The notes below the pieces were generated by a model. That model saw only the letters and a program-made list of their open reading frames with translations, did no database searches and had not been told where the DNA came from. A stretch of DNA of 64,000 bases from Thunnus maccoyii (lineage: Eukaryota; Chordata; Actinopteri; Scombriformes; Scombridae), in the NCBI RefSeq assembly GCF_910596095.1, contig NC_056550.1, positions 2,790,001 to 2,854,000 of the forward strand, written 5' to 3'. Of this stretch, positions 50,001-64,000 are shown in pieces. The translations under genes were made by a program, and so were the position numbers. Numbering within the stretch: the first letter of the stretch is position 1; each line of letters starts with the position of its first letter.

Positions 50001-53000
50001 AGGAGGTTAGTCTTACCACAAAGCTTCAGGACAAGGAACTTTGCCCTCCAGCATGTCACACACAGCCACCCTCATGGTTTCGTGGCGGATACACTCATTG
50101 TAGTTCTTACTGTCCCCTGGGTGGCGCTCCTGAGACACACACACAGACCACAACCTTATCTAGTAACTTTAATGAAAGTGCATTAAATTTGCAATACTGC
50201 AATTTATAGTGACAGTGAAAGTGAATGGTCAGCTCATACATACATTAGTCCTGAAACTTCACAGCTGATTTAGTCAAGGGGAATCAACTAAACAAAACTT
50301 AATTTCCCATATTAGTACAAATGATATATGACCAAACTCAAGACATTCTCTTTTTGTCCAAGCGTTCTTCAGTTCTGCTGGCAGTTGAGTACCTCTCTGA
50401 GTAACTGACACACTTTAGAAAAATAGGCTGTAGTGGCCAAAAACGGATTTTTATGAGAAAGAGCGTACTTTTTGCATTTTTAAAAATGTACATAGTTTCA
50501 CTTTAAAATCCTACAATGTGTCGCTCAGGGCCAAGCCTCCCATCAACAATTGCAAATAAGGATTTGCCCAGCAAAAAAGAGCTGTACCTGCTCAAAGCCA
50601 GGTTCATTGTGATAGGGGTTCTCTGTCATCAGAGACTGGATGGAGATGAGGACAGATGAGATACTCTGGGCTGGACTCCATGCTGGGCCTGTCCATGTCC
50701 TACACACACACACACACACACACACACATATTATAGCATCACGTACTCTGGTATAGCCAGGGTTTGTTTGTCGCTTCCACAATTAAGTATGATACAAATA
50801 CAAAACCTGGAATTAACCAGCACTCACCCAAGGATGCTGAGGCAGACCTTGCCGTTGCGGTAAAAGTTGGGGTTGAAGCGGACAGTGTTGTGTCCAGTGG
50901 TGATGAGCTTGACCCGTGGTGGATGGATGGGGTAGTCGGGGGGGCAGCGGAACAGGAAGAGGAAGAATCCACCCTCATACGGTGTATCAAACGGCCCTGT
51001 GATCAGAGCATGGATCTGCAGGGAAATAAAGGAATAAAAGTATGTCAAGCACGGTAGAGACACTGAAAGGGTGTGTGGGGGGAAAAACAAGGGAGAGATG
51101 AAAGAAGGGTGAAACAAATGGATGGATAAGAGAGATCATAAGAAAACATGCCATGGTGCAGAAAATCTGACCTAGAAAACACTGGGCAACATCAACATTA
51201 GAACCCACTGTGAGGGAGAAAATGTACAAATGAGAAGGATGTCAAGTTTCAGTCATCCCATGACCTAAAAACTTCACTCCTTCCCTGTTTGTTAATGGTA
51301 GTTTCCAGTCTGGTTTTAACTCTAGTTAAACTGGAAACCCCCATTGACGCAATCAGTGTGACACATGGTGGTAAAAATCTTGATACTGCCCAAGCATGCC
51401 CAGAATATCTGTCAGATCCCTGATTCTCCAAAAAGTCCATGACAAATTTAATTTATCTTTTCAGCATCAATGTTCTTGACCTCGGAAAACTTGACAAAAT
51501 AATCTCAACTCAAGGTCCGCTTACTAGCTTTTTCCAGTGCTTTCATCTACAGCTCACAGTCTTCGTCAGCAGATGGAGATCTTCCAGTTGCTACAGCTCA
51601 GTTACATGACCTAACTGTAAGCGAAACTCCATCCACCAACAAAGACATAAAGATGCGGACCAAAGCAATGGAAAAAGCTAGTAAGTGTGCCTTGAGTTAA
51701 GGTCATTTTGCCAAATTCATCTTCGGTTTGTATTTTCAGTTCATCTTCTCTTTTATAAAAAGAGAAAATAATTGTTATTGCTGCTATTTAGTTGTCAGTT
51801 TAGTCAAAGTTGAAGCCAGAAGTGTGCTTGTAAACTGAGATGAATGTTAACAACAAACAGATTGACCAATAGTTTTACCGTTTGCCTTCATTTTCTCTTC
51901 CAAATAAGTTTGACTAGCCTGGAAGATTGTTCCCAACCTGTCAGATCGTCTGAATGCTTGTGTTGTGATGACCTGACCTGTGTTCCGACCTGGTCTGATC
52001 TATTTATAATGATGGAGCTGTGTTCACAGATCTCAGCATTTAGTGTAACTTGGTGAGTACAATGTTATAAAAATAAGACCCAAATTGTAGTTAACTAGAA
52101 TGATCTTTTAATTGACAGTTTACTAAAACCCCAGAACAGTGATTATCCAATGATAGCTTAGCAACAGTAACTAGGCACTGCAGGTGTGGATTTGGATTTC
52201 CCCATATGATGAGGCAGTGTGCAGACTACTATTACAGGTCTTATTGCAACTCTGTAAAAAGTTTGTAGGTGTGAGGCTTTTCTTTCTTTCCAAAACCAAA
52301 TACACAAGTGTGTTCATCTGCTCTAATGTAAGCTGCAATTGCTAGCATGTCCGGTTAACTAGCTTATTACCCACAGTAGTAGCACAGTGTTACAAAGGGC
52401 ACATCATAAACTACATTACTTTATGGGCTTACAGGTTACATTAGAAAAGCCACAATGATGACTGGCACATCCAGTGAATAGTGTTTCCCCACTGGTGTGA
52501 AAGATGGAGTTTAGGCTAATGTTAGCAGCTTTGTCCTTCTCTTCACTGGAAACCCAGCTAACGTTACCCAAGATAGTGTCATGTTTGCCAAACACATCTG
52601 TTAGTACTCATCCTAAGAGCCTTTTTATAAATACTGTATGAAAATATAAACAAGTACGTAAGAGCAGCCAAACATTCCTATGTTAGCACAAAATAACAGT
52701 CTGATTGTACATGTTTTTTTGCATCAGAAACCAGAGATAACTAGCTGTAAAATGTAATATGAGAACAATGCTGTTCCTGTATTTCCAAGTCTTCTGCATG
52801 AATGAATCATCAGTTGGTGAGTATGCTGACTTTCTGGCTGGGACGTGTACTGTAGCTTAAGCCTCAGTCTTTTAGCACAATATCTTGTATGTTGAAAAAA
52901 TAAACACTGTATTTAAGTCCAAAATGCAGCATACAGTACATGTCAGTCGATATATGCGTACAGGTGTTGATGATATGATGTGTGAGGCAGAGTGTGTGTG

Positions 53001-55841
53001 GCAGTCACCGCCACTTCTCCAGCACATTGCAGCATGTTTTCACTGAAGCCATTTTGCACAAAAAAACAAACAAAAACAAAAGACAAACAAACAAAAATGA
53101 ACTAAAAACGACTTTAAAATCAGTCTAGGTGAAATATGCACAGTATTACAAAATTTTCTTTATATGTGCCACTGTGCTTTTCTCCAGTTTTATAAAGTGA
53201 TTGTGTTAAAAAGCTGCCTACTCTCACACACTTGTGTTTGCTTTTTTCTGTTGGTCAGACACTGACCCTCATCAAGACCAGTTAGCTTAACTGTCAGTTA
53301 TGTTTCATATTGCAGTTCAGTGGACAAAGGACACCAGTCAATGGTATGGCACACAGTGCACTGGAGAAAGAGCCCAAATATACTGCCCCTTTCTATTTAT
53401 TGAATCAAGAATTGGTTTGAAACAAAAATCAATTCTGAATTAAATAGAAGACATCAAGAATGGGAACTGTATCAAATCGTGAGATGGTCTGAATGTTTAT
53501 GGCAGTGATGGCAGTAGATACATAATAATCTTTTGTTATCCGTTTGTATGAAGTGCATGTGCTCACGCAACAGTTATAAATGAAGCCCCCCTGGCATTTC
53601 ACCTTGGTCATGTCTTGAGGATCAGGGACGACAAACATGCCTGGTGGAGGCTCTTTGTAGATGGACATGATATCCCTGCAGAGACAGACAAAGAAACGGA
53701 GGGAGACAGATGAGGTTCCTGAAAGGATAAAGTGATCATAGAGACGGAGAGAATCTTACAATCAACAGCAACTGACTTTTTGGATTTTTCAGTTAAAGAA
53801 GGGAAACATTTAAAAATGATATCTTAAGCTAATGATATCAAAATAAAGATTAATGATTTAAAAGGGTCAGTTCACACAAATCACAAAAACATATTATTTC
53901 ACCTTCCTCTTGTGGTGTCTCGCCATACCAATAGTTTTGGATTTATGTCCAGATCTCCTAAGATATCTGTTCCTGAAACTGCCACTACATTTGAAAAACT
54001 CAATGTACTTTTCCACAAACAATCCTGCTGTCAATAATTTTCATAGGAACTATTGGTAAAGAGTAATTCCCATGAGAACTGTCCCACAGTGAAATCTGAG
54101 GATTATCTTAAGTAACTGTGCAACCATTTCTGGAAACACAAGAAACGTTTTCATATGTCATTTGAAATTATGTTACACTGTGGAAAAGATAATAATCAGC
54201 CTGATCATCTGAATAATGGGTAACGTTGTGAAGCAGTATGGAATATTTCTGTCATGATACAGTGGTGGAAGAAGTACTCATATCCTTTACTTAAGTAAAA
54301 GTATCAATACAGCAATGTAAAAATACTGCATGAAAAATCCTACTTAAGTAAAAGTATGTAAGTATTATGAGCTTGATGTAGTTAAAGTATTGCAGTAAAA
54401 GTAGTGGTTTGGTCCCTCTGACTGATATATTATTATATATGACATCATTAGATTATTAATACTGAAGCATCAGTGTTAGAGCAGCATGTTACTGTTGTAG
54501 CTGCTGGAGGTGGAGCTAGTTTACACTACTTTATATACAGTTAGCTAGTTCAGTCCAGTGGTTCCCAACCTAGGGGTCGGGCCCCTCCAAAGGGTCACCA
54601 GATAAATCTGAGAGGTCATGAGATGATTAATGGGAGAGGAAAGAAGAAAAAACAAAGTTCTGATACACAAACAGTTTTTGGACTTTTTCTCTAATCTTTG
54701 ATTTTTGCTGAAATATTGGATGATTTTAACATTTATTGAAATGAAACCATGTAAGAAGTTTAGAGGGAAAAATCACTATTTGGTGGACGCTGCTTTTTGT
54801 AAGACGTCAAAAGCCAAAAAAGGTTGGAAACCACTGGTTTCAAAGCTTGTTATATTATCCATTGTGTCAAATCTTCATCTGAAAAGTAACTAACACTGTC
54901 AAATAAATGTAGTGGAGTAGAAAGTACAATATTTCCCTCTGAAATGTAGTGGAGTGGAAGTATAACAGTAAAAATAAAGTAGCATCAAATGGAAATACTC
55001 AAGTAAAGTACAAGTACCTCAAAATTATACTTGATAATAAGTACTTACTTTCCACCACTGACATGGCAACAATTAAATGACAATAATGGAAATGTGCTTT
55101 GTCAGCGTAGTCTAAATGAATTACAGAGGTACTCCTAACAACAACAATAACATTTGGTCTGAATTTATTTGTCTAAATTACAGTAAATTCTGAAGTTTCC
55201 TGGAATTTTCCGTCCTTTGTAGAGTCTCTGAGGGATGCCAGTAATGGCAGGAACTTCATGGTAAGCTTTTACTTTCGATTTTTACTCACCCCATTTAATT
55301 TTAGGCCTCAGCTTTCCTGGAAACACACAACTGAGACAACACAGACACATTTTTTGTTACTGTTAAGGTAATATTTGTATTACCTCTTTATCCTCAGGAT
55401 GCACTGCTGGGAAGCCTTCTCGTTGTCCCAGTCCGTACTGAGGGTTGGGTCCCAGGAAGTGGCGTGGATTTGGGACAGGAGGCCTGCTCCTGCCACCCCG
55501 CCGACCCCTAACCCAACACCGGGGAGAGGCGAGGAGGCGTGTACGGTCGGAGATACGGCCACGACAGGTGGCGAGGAGCCGGGGGTGAATGTGTTCCCAA
55601 ACCCGGCTGGGGTAGCAGTGACAGCGGATATAGGGGCCACCACAGCAGTTAGGCCACTATGCGCAGCCGCAGCGGGAGGAGGGGAGGCCGGATTTGAGCT
55701 GGAGTGAGCACCGCTGGCTACCGAGTGTCCACCCGGCAGAGAGTTGGCCAAAGTAGGCAGCAGCGGAGCTCCGCCGCCCTGTCCGGTAACGCCTGAGCCA
55801 AGGGCACCGCCGCTGGACTCCTCTCCAAAGCTGTCCGCCAT
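47017..55841 (-). CDS. ube2z: Ubiquitin-conjugating enzyme E2 Z
   Basis: E2 enzyme that accepts ubiquitin or FAT10 from the E1 UBA6 and passes it to targets; cytosolic and nuclear in mammals. Seven coding exons with GT/AG sites: 55384-55841, 53603-53675, 50828-51015, 50588-50699, 50017-50129, 49769-49859, 47017-47199. They sum to 1,218 nt (405 residues). Exon 1 is a Gly/Ala/Pro/Ser-rich N-terminus ending in WDPTL and RIKR. The UBC fold follows, with [25 protein letters not shown] and [10 protein letters not shown]; the catalytic Cys is residue 235. A family-specific C-terminal part ([19 protein letters not shown]) ends in an acidic Asp/Ser tail. The human protein is 354 residues; the excess is in exon 1. 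Human UBE2Z lies just downstream of ATP5MC1 in the same orientation, as here. Confidence 0.96.
47636..49270 (-). mobile_element. Decayed L2-type LINE, internally deleted
   Basis: On the minus strand, reverse-transcriptase pieces are readable: [34 protein letters not shown], an [12 protein letters not shown]-type stretch, then [18 protein letters not shown]. The central YADD-containing part is missing, and a C-terminal phrase [15 protein letters not shown] follows directly. The 3' tail at 47,640-47,690 (catttagcagatgctttta, tccaaagcgatgtaca) is the conserved end of fish L2-type elements. It is 5'-truncated and interrupted by an LTR. It lies in the last ube2z intron. Confidence 0.85.
48275..48867. 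mobile_element. Solo LTR inserted in the LINE
   Basis: A 585-bp block at 48,279-48,863 begins TGTTATGACCC and ends GAGACATAACA, so it has TG...CA ends that are inverted copies. It splits the LINE coding sequence between the RSLRV and SWRGE parts. Flanks are ATAC (48,275-48,278) and GTAC (48,864-48,867), a 4-bp duplication with one difference. No internal retroviral genes are present. A TA-duplicating DNA element is an alternative. Confidence 0.7.
50702..50728. repeat. (CA)n microsatellite forming a ube2z 3' splice site
   Basis: About thirteen CA units. On the minus strand this is a (TG)n tract directly followed by TAG and exon 50588-50699, so it takes the place of the polypyrimidine tract. 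Confidence 0.9.
51016..53602 (-). other. ube2z: ube2z intron 2, nothing further recognised
   Basis: A 2.6-kb intron between exons 2 and 3. I see only AT-rich sequence and an A-rich cluster (aaacaaacaaaaacaaaa near 53,065), no exon and no bounded element. Confidence 0.5.
54260..55060. mobile_element. hAT-type non-autonomous element
   Basis: Begins CAGTGGTGGAAGAAGTACT and ends AGTACTTACTTTCCACCACTG (given here as inverted ends of the same motif). The interior near the ends is rich in acttaagtaaaagta, a hallmark of this fish family. Flanks tcatgata / acatggca match at 5 of 8 bases, a degraded duplication. It lies in ube2z intron 1 and carries a nested element. Confidence 0.85.
54556..54836. mobile_element. 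Second hAT-type element nested in the first
   Basis: Begins CAGTGGTTCCCAACC and ends GGTTGGAAACCACTG, near-perfect inverted ends 281 bp apart, with internal phrases (ggggtcgggcccctcc, ccagataaatctgagagg) familiar from fish repeats. No clear target duplication remains. Confidence 0.8.
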
Positions 55842-56140
55842 GGCTCGGCTAACAAGCCTGAGTTAAACCACTGGTGTTGACTAATTTATAATGCTAACTC
55901 TAAGCTGCATTGACAGCCGAGTGCGAAGTTACCTCGACCTGTTTTGTTGTCCACTGGGATCAGAGAGCAGGCGAGAGGCGCAGAGGCGAGGCCAGAAAAC
56001 AAGGCATTTCTTCCCACGACATGGTGGCTATTTATCGTTAGCTTAACTGGGTCTTTCCCCAGGCCTCCAAAAAGTATGAAGTCGTCAGCAAAATGAGCCC
56101 GTCCACCCTGCTACGGCTTACGAAGCGACACACCGTCCGG
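55842..56140 (-). promoter_or_regulatory. ube2z: ube2z 5'UTR and promoter region
   Basis: Sequence upstream of the start codon stays locally CG-rich (gcgagaggcgcagaggcgag, cgaagcgacacaccgtccgg), continuous with the GC-rich first exon. This is consistent with a CpG-island promoter. No TATA box was assigned. Confidence 0.5.
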
Positions 56141-56399
56141 TTGTTATCAGTTAGAAGGAATATGGTGAGAGAATATTTGATTTTTTACCGAGCACATCCC
56201 TGTCAGTCCGCTCGTATAACGCAACTTCAGGGTCTGTTTTCTCACCAGTGAAACTACGCTGAAATATATAACACGGCATATCCGGTGAGAAACTTCAAAA
56301 TAAACGTTGCAAGTACCGCTGCAAAAGAGGGTGACATTCAATTAAATACTGTATTTACGTATTAAACCAACGAGTTTATGGAAAGATAATTGATGAATG

Positions 56400-58040
56400 T
56401 TAATCAATTTAAATCCTTTTCATATCATAAAGTTCTAGCCACACAGAGTATTGTGACGTTAACAGTCTACAGGGTTTACAAAGCATTAGAAAACATGACT
56501 GGCTCTTATGAACAAGGCAACAGGAGCGCTATTATAATCTAGGCGGTAATTTGCTGGACTATGTGGTAAATTTATGAACAGCAGGTATTCTAAGAGCCTG
56601 TTTTGTATCAGTACCTCAGACACTCCTATTTATGGAGGCCTTTTGGGGTCCAAACTTGACTCTTGATTTCCAGTCATGTTACACCCAGACCCAGTCAATG
56701 ACTACATCACAAGGTCTGTAAAGACCTGCATGATATTTAGTCCTAACCTGTGATTACTACAGTAAATATGGCAGGGACATAATATGGTATAATAATACTG
56801 TAATTTGATTAACTCTTTAGTTTACTTACATATACCACTATAATACCACACTTGTTTTTGCATGTTTCTGTGGGTTTGTACAAAATGACACACTTTACAT
56901 TGGTAAGAGCACTATACAAAGCCTCCCGTCGCATTTTTGAATGGTTGGATGTGCTCTAACTCTCAAGCAGCCATTTGTTTCCATTCATTTCCTCACAGTA
57001 TGAATGTCTAAATTATTGCAGACAAGATGTTCACCATTCTGTGATAAATTCTGAGGTGAATCGATTAGATTAGCCACTCGAAAATTAATCAGTTAACAGA
57101 ACACATTTGAGAAATCTACTAAATTATATTTCGGGCAAAAATACCTTTTATTCAAGTTTCCAACATATACGTGAAAATTTGCAGCTTGTCTGTTTTATCA
57201 TTGTAAAAATTAATATTTGTAGGTTTTGGAATGTGGGTCAGAAAAACAAGTAACTTAAAGACATCACCTGTGGCTCTTGAGAAATTGTGATGCACTTCCT
57301 GACATTTCACATACAAATCTGTAAACCAAGAAAATCAAGGGCTTAATAAAATCAAGATTTAATAACAAAAATAGTTGTAGCCCTAATGAAATGCCAATCA
57401 AGTTTCAAGACAATACAAGTTGTTTTTTCACTGCATACTGAAAGAAATGGAAGACAACTGCTCCATGTGGAAGGAAGGAAAAGCTTGACTCAATGGTCAT
57501 CTGTAGTAAACAGACTCAAAGATTGAAAACAAGTGTGGTAGTTTCAACTCATTTAAGACATCTGAATTTAGATACCGTTGCTTTTAATTTCAAGTGCTCA
57601 CATGGAAATCTCAACTATATCGTGTACAGTTTACAGTACTTAAACAGGACATTTGGTGATCCACACCACTGCTGGTGAACTCATTCTGAGAGCTGCTACA
57701 TCGCCATGTCTTGTCGTCTTGATCATCAACACTGCAAAAAATTTTAACAGTATGTCCAAGTGGGGAACCTTGATTTCTGCAAGAAGACATTACGAGTTAT
57801 TCCTGGCTTCTAACTTTACTTTCAAACAGTGACATGACATGGGTGGACTAAATTCTGTAGTGATTAGTTGCCAGTTTGTCCATTTCCTGATGTTCATATT
57901 GGGTTGAGATCATTTCAAGAACGGCAAAAAACCTGAGTGATGTTTGAAACTACCACTGGTTGCATTTTTACAGTACTGACAACGTTGCAGTCCATTTTTT
58001 CAGCAATAATAAAGATGAACACACTACAGACTTTTAGTTA
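56400..58040. other. Spacer between ube2z and atp5mc1
   Basis: No gene recognised. It contains one decayed hAT-type element near 57.06-57.39 kb. Confidence 0.5.
57057..57386. mobile_element. Decayed hAT-type non-autonomous element
   Basis: The left part has gaatcgattagattagccac and aattaatcagttaacag; the right end reads aaaatagttgtagccctaa, the reverse of the usual agggctacaact end. Heavily diverged. Confidence 0.5.
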
Positions 58041-58049
58041 TCCCAACCA

Positions 58050-58055
58050 TTTATT
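58050..58055 (-). terminator. atp5mc1: Poly(A) signal of atp5mc1
   Basis: The minus strand reads AATAAA about 300 bases downstream of the stop codon, a usual distance for this gene. Confidence 0.6.
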
Positions 58056-58253
58056 TTGGACAGATTATTTCAACCGAAGTGAGGTTTTACATAAAACTTC
58101 AGAAAAACAAAAATAAGTGTAGGAACATAAAAATGTAGGATTGGAGGTTTGCTAACCTCAGATGTAAATATTTTTCCTTTAATATTTCTTCCGCTGATTG
58201 GAATGGCCTAACAGCTCGTTCAGAGTTCCCGTTCTGGAAACCCCCCTCCGGAT

Positions 58254-58337
58254 GGAAGGAAGGGAGGGAGGGAGAAGGGAGAAAAGGGAGAAGACAGGGA
58301 GAAGGAGGTAGAGGGGGGTAAGTGAAGGGGAAGGAGG
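58254..58337. repeat. Polypurine/polypyrimidine tract in the atp5mc1 3'UTR
   Basis: About 84 bp almost entirely A/G on the plus strand (agggagggagggagaaggga and onward), interrupted by only a few pyrimidines. In the mRNA this is a C/U-rich stretch just after the stop codon. Confidence 0.85.
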
Positions 58338-58356
58338 TGTGGATGTGTTGCCAGGT

Positions 58357-62718
<4,362 letters not shown>

Positions 62719-63510
62719 GGTTGGAACCTGGAAGAGAGGGAAAGAGAGAGAAACAAACAGAACTTATTATGGGACAGTGCACCTTCTACGCCACTAACAC
62801 CTGGCAGACTGGTGATTATGAACACCAATGAAAGATGGACATATAGTGATAATGCTGAAGTTGAACCTGAGACTTTGAGAGAAGATGCTACCAATTATAT
62901 ACATTTTATGTGCTGAAATTGATAGTCTACTTTTTTGTGAGCTTAATCTTAACGTCAGGATGTGAGCAACATATGTATCTGCTTCATAAGGATGCAGGAA
63001 CTGCTGGTTTATGATTTTTCAGGGAATTTAAAACATTGTGCAGCCTTGCTGAGTCTCAGCGAACAGAGAATCAAGGTGGAGGCTGCAGCTCTGTGCCATA
63101 GTTTGTTCTTTCTGGCCTGCAGCCTTGACAGCTTTACTGTAGATAGAAGTTAACTCAGGTTCAGCTGAGGGTCAAAGTACACACACGCTCAAGTAAGTAA
63201 GTTTCCAGTGTATTAATGCTATCGAGTCGGAATAAATCAGTTTGAGGTTAAATGTCACTGCAACAGGAAGGAGCACCTGGAGTACACAAAGGACAAGTCT
63301 AGCAACAGGTTGATCATGGAGTGCAACTCTGGCATGTTGCTCCTAGCTGGTTCAGCCAAGAAGCTAATCCAATTGCATTGACTACTGCAAGGATCAACTC
63401 AAGATAAACCGCTAAATGTCTACACATGCTGCAGAATGAATGGTTTTAACGCTCCCACTTACAGACGCCATTAGCTGAAAGCTGGAGGACATTTCTGCTG
63501 GGAAGTGTCA
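62719..63510 (-). other. atp5mc1: atp5mc1 5'UTR, upstream intron and candidate upstream exon
   Basis: The first coding exon continues to an acceptor at 62,727/62,728 (CTTCCAG|GTTCC). A matching donor (GCGTCT|GTAAGTGG) lies at 63,463, so an upstream exon probably ends there. Joining them would put an upstream ATG in frame with the main start. Confidence 0.5.
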
Positions 63511-63829
63511 TCTGGTGCTAGTACAAGATTCGGAATGTCAGTCATAAATGATCACAGTATTTTATAAAAAAAAATCCCAAAAAAACCCAAGCCGATGTCA
63601 ATAGTGGCAAGGCCAGAGACAAGGTTACACAGCATGATAGTGCCACCTGGTCAGACCTGGGCTTGCTTGGTTGTCCTGGTACAAGGGGGGAGCTACGCTA
63701 ACGTTAAGTTGCTAAGCTAACCAGCCTGCAGACTTGAAGGTCAAAAATGAACCATAGACGGTCACATGGGGCCTGGAAAACCGGTACCGTGCAGTCCCTG
63801 CTAAAATAAACCTTAATCTAACCATGTAA

Positions 63830-64000
63830 TGCAATGACAAGGGGCGAGATGGCTCCGCGGGTCTCCCGATAGGAGTGTCCTTGCAGCGGCGGACTGACTC
63901 AGAGCCCGGCAGGCCCACAGCGTCAGACATTTTACATCCAGTAGTCTGTTAGCGCTGCTTGGCCGCGCCGTGCCCGTTGTGAGAACCGCTGCTACCCCGG
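63830..64000 (-). promoter_or_regulatory. atp5mc1: CG-rich region, possible atp5mc1 promoter
   Basis: CG dinucleotides are frequent at the end of the window (ggccgcgccgtgcccg, gcagcggcggactg), unlike the flanking intronic DNA. This suits the CpG promoter of a housekeeping gene. The transcription start could not be placed, and the region is cut by the window edge; it could also belong to a neighbouring gene. Confidence 0.4.

Noticed and set aside
63712-63930. Minus-strand 72-codon frame beginning MSDAVGLPGSES
   Set aside because: It lies in CG-rich promoter-type DNA, has no recognised domain and no clear splice donor in frame; chance frame in a 5' region is more likely.

Overview
This window is vertebrate nuclear DNA, almost certainly from a ray-finned (teleost, probably percomorph) fish. 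The genes are split into short exons with GT/AG introns, the intergenic and intronic DNA is full of DNA-transposon fragments typical of fish genomes, and one gene is an NLR immune receptor with a FISNA-NACHT core and a C-terminal B30.2 domain, an architecture characteristic of teleosts. Nothing bacterial, viral or CRISPR-like was seen.

Layout. 1-3.8 kb: non-coding DNA with one abundant fish interspersed repeat. 3.9-26.1 kb, minus strand: an oxysterol-binding-protein-related gene of the ORP3/6/7 subfamily, called osbpl7. It has 22 coding exons that join into a 921-residue protein (PH domain, FFAT-like motif, sterol/PI4P-transfer domain), a 9-kb first intron and a probable non-coding first exon near 26.0 kb. 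29.0-40.5 kb, plus strand: an apparently intact NLR gene whose nine coding exons splice in frame into PYD - linker - FISNA/NACHT - four 58-residue LRR units - short linker - PRY/SPRY (1,185 residues). 44.2-55.8 kb, minus strand: ube2z, a class of ubiquitin/FAT10 E2 enzyme, seven coding exons, 405 residues, with a long 3'UTR. 58.0-63 kb, minus strand: atp5mc1, the nuclear gene for subunit c of the mitochondrial ATP synthase, four coding exons, 137-residue precursor.

Context. ube2z and atp5mc1 lie in the same order and orientation as in mammals, where both are linked to the HOXB region that also carries OSBPL7; this supports the paralog names. The NLR gene sits alone between osbpl7 and ube2z. 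It is divergent from osbpl7 and convergent with ube2z, so it looks like an immune gene placed inside an otherwise housekeeping neighbourhood. The genes do not form a single pathway: osbpl7 works in lipid transfer at ER contact sites, ube2z in ubiquitin-like conjugation, atp5mc1 in oxidative phosphorylation, and the NLR in inflammasome-type sensing.

The remaining DNA is mostly transposon debris: hAT-type MITEs (one with a perfect 8-bp target duplication), a TTAA-flanked element nested in a hAT-type element, a hAT-in-hAT composite, a decayed L2-type LINE interrupted by a solo LTR, Tc1/mariner-type terminal fragments, and a 50-bp perfect-type hairpin. Several of these repeats lie next to splice sites and may affect splicing.
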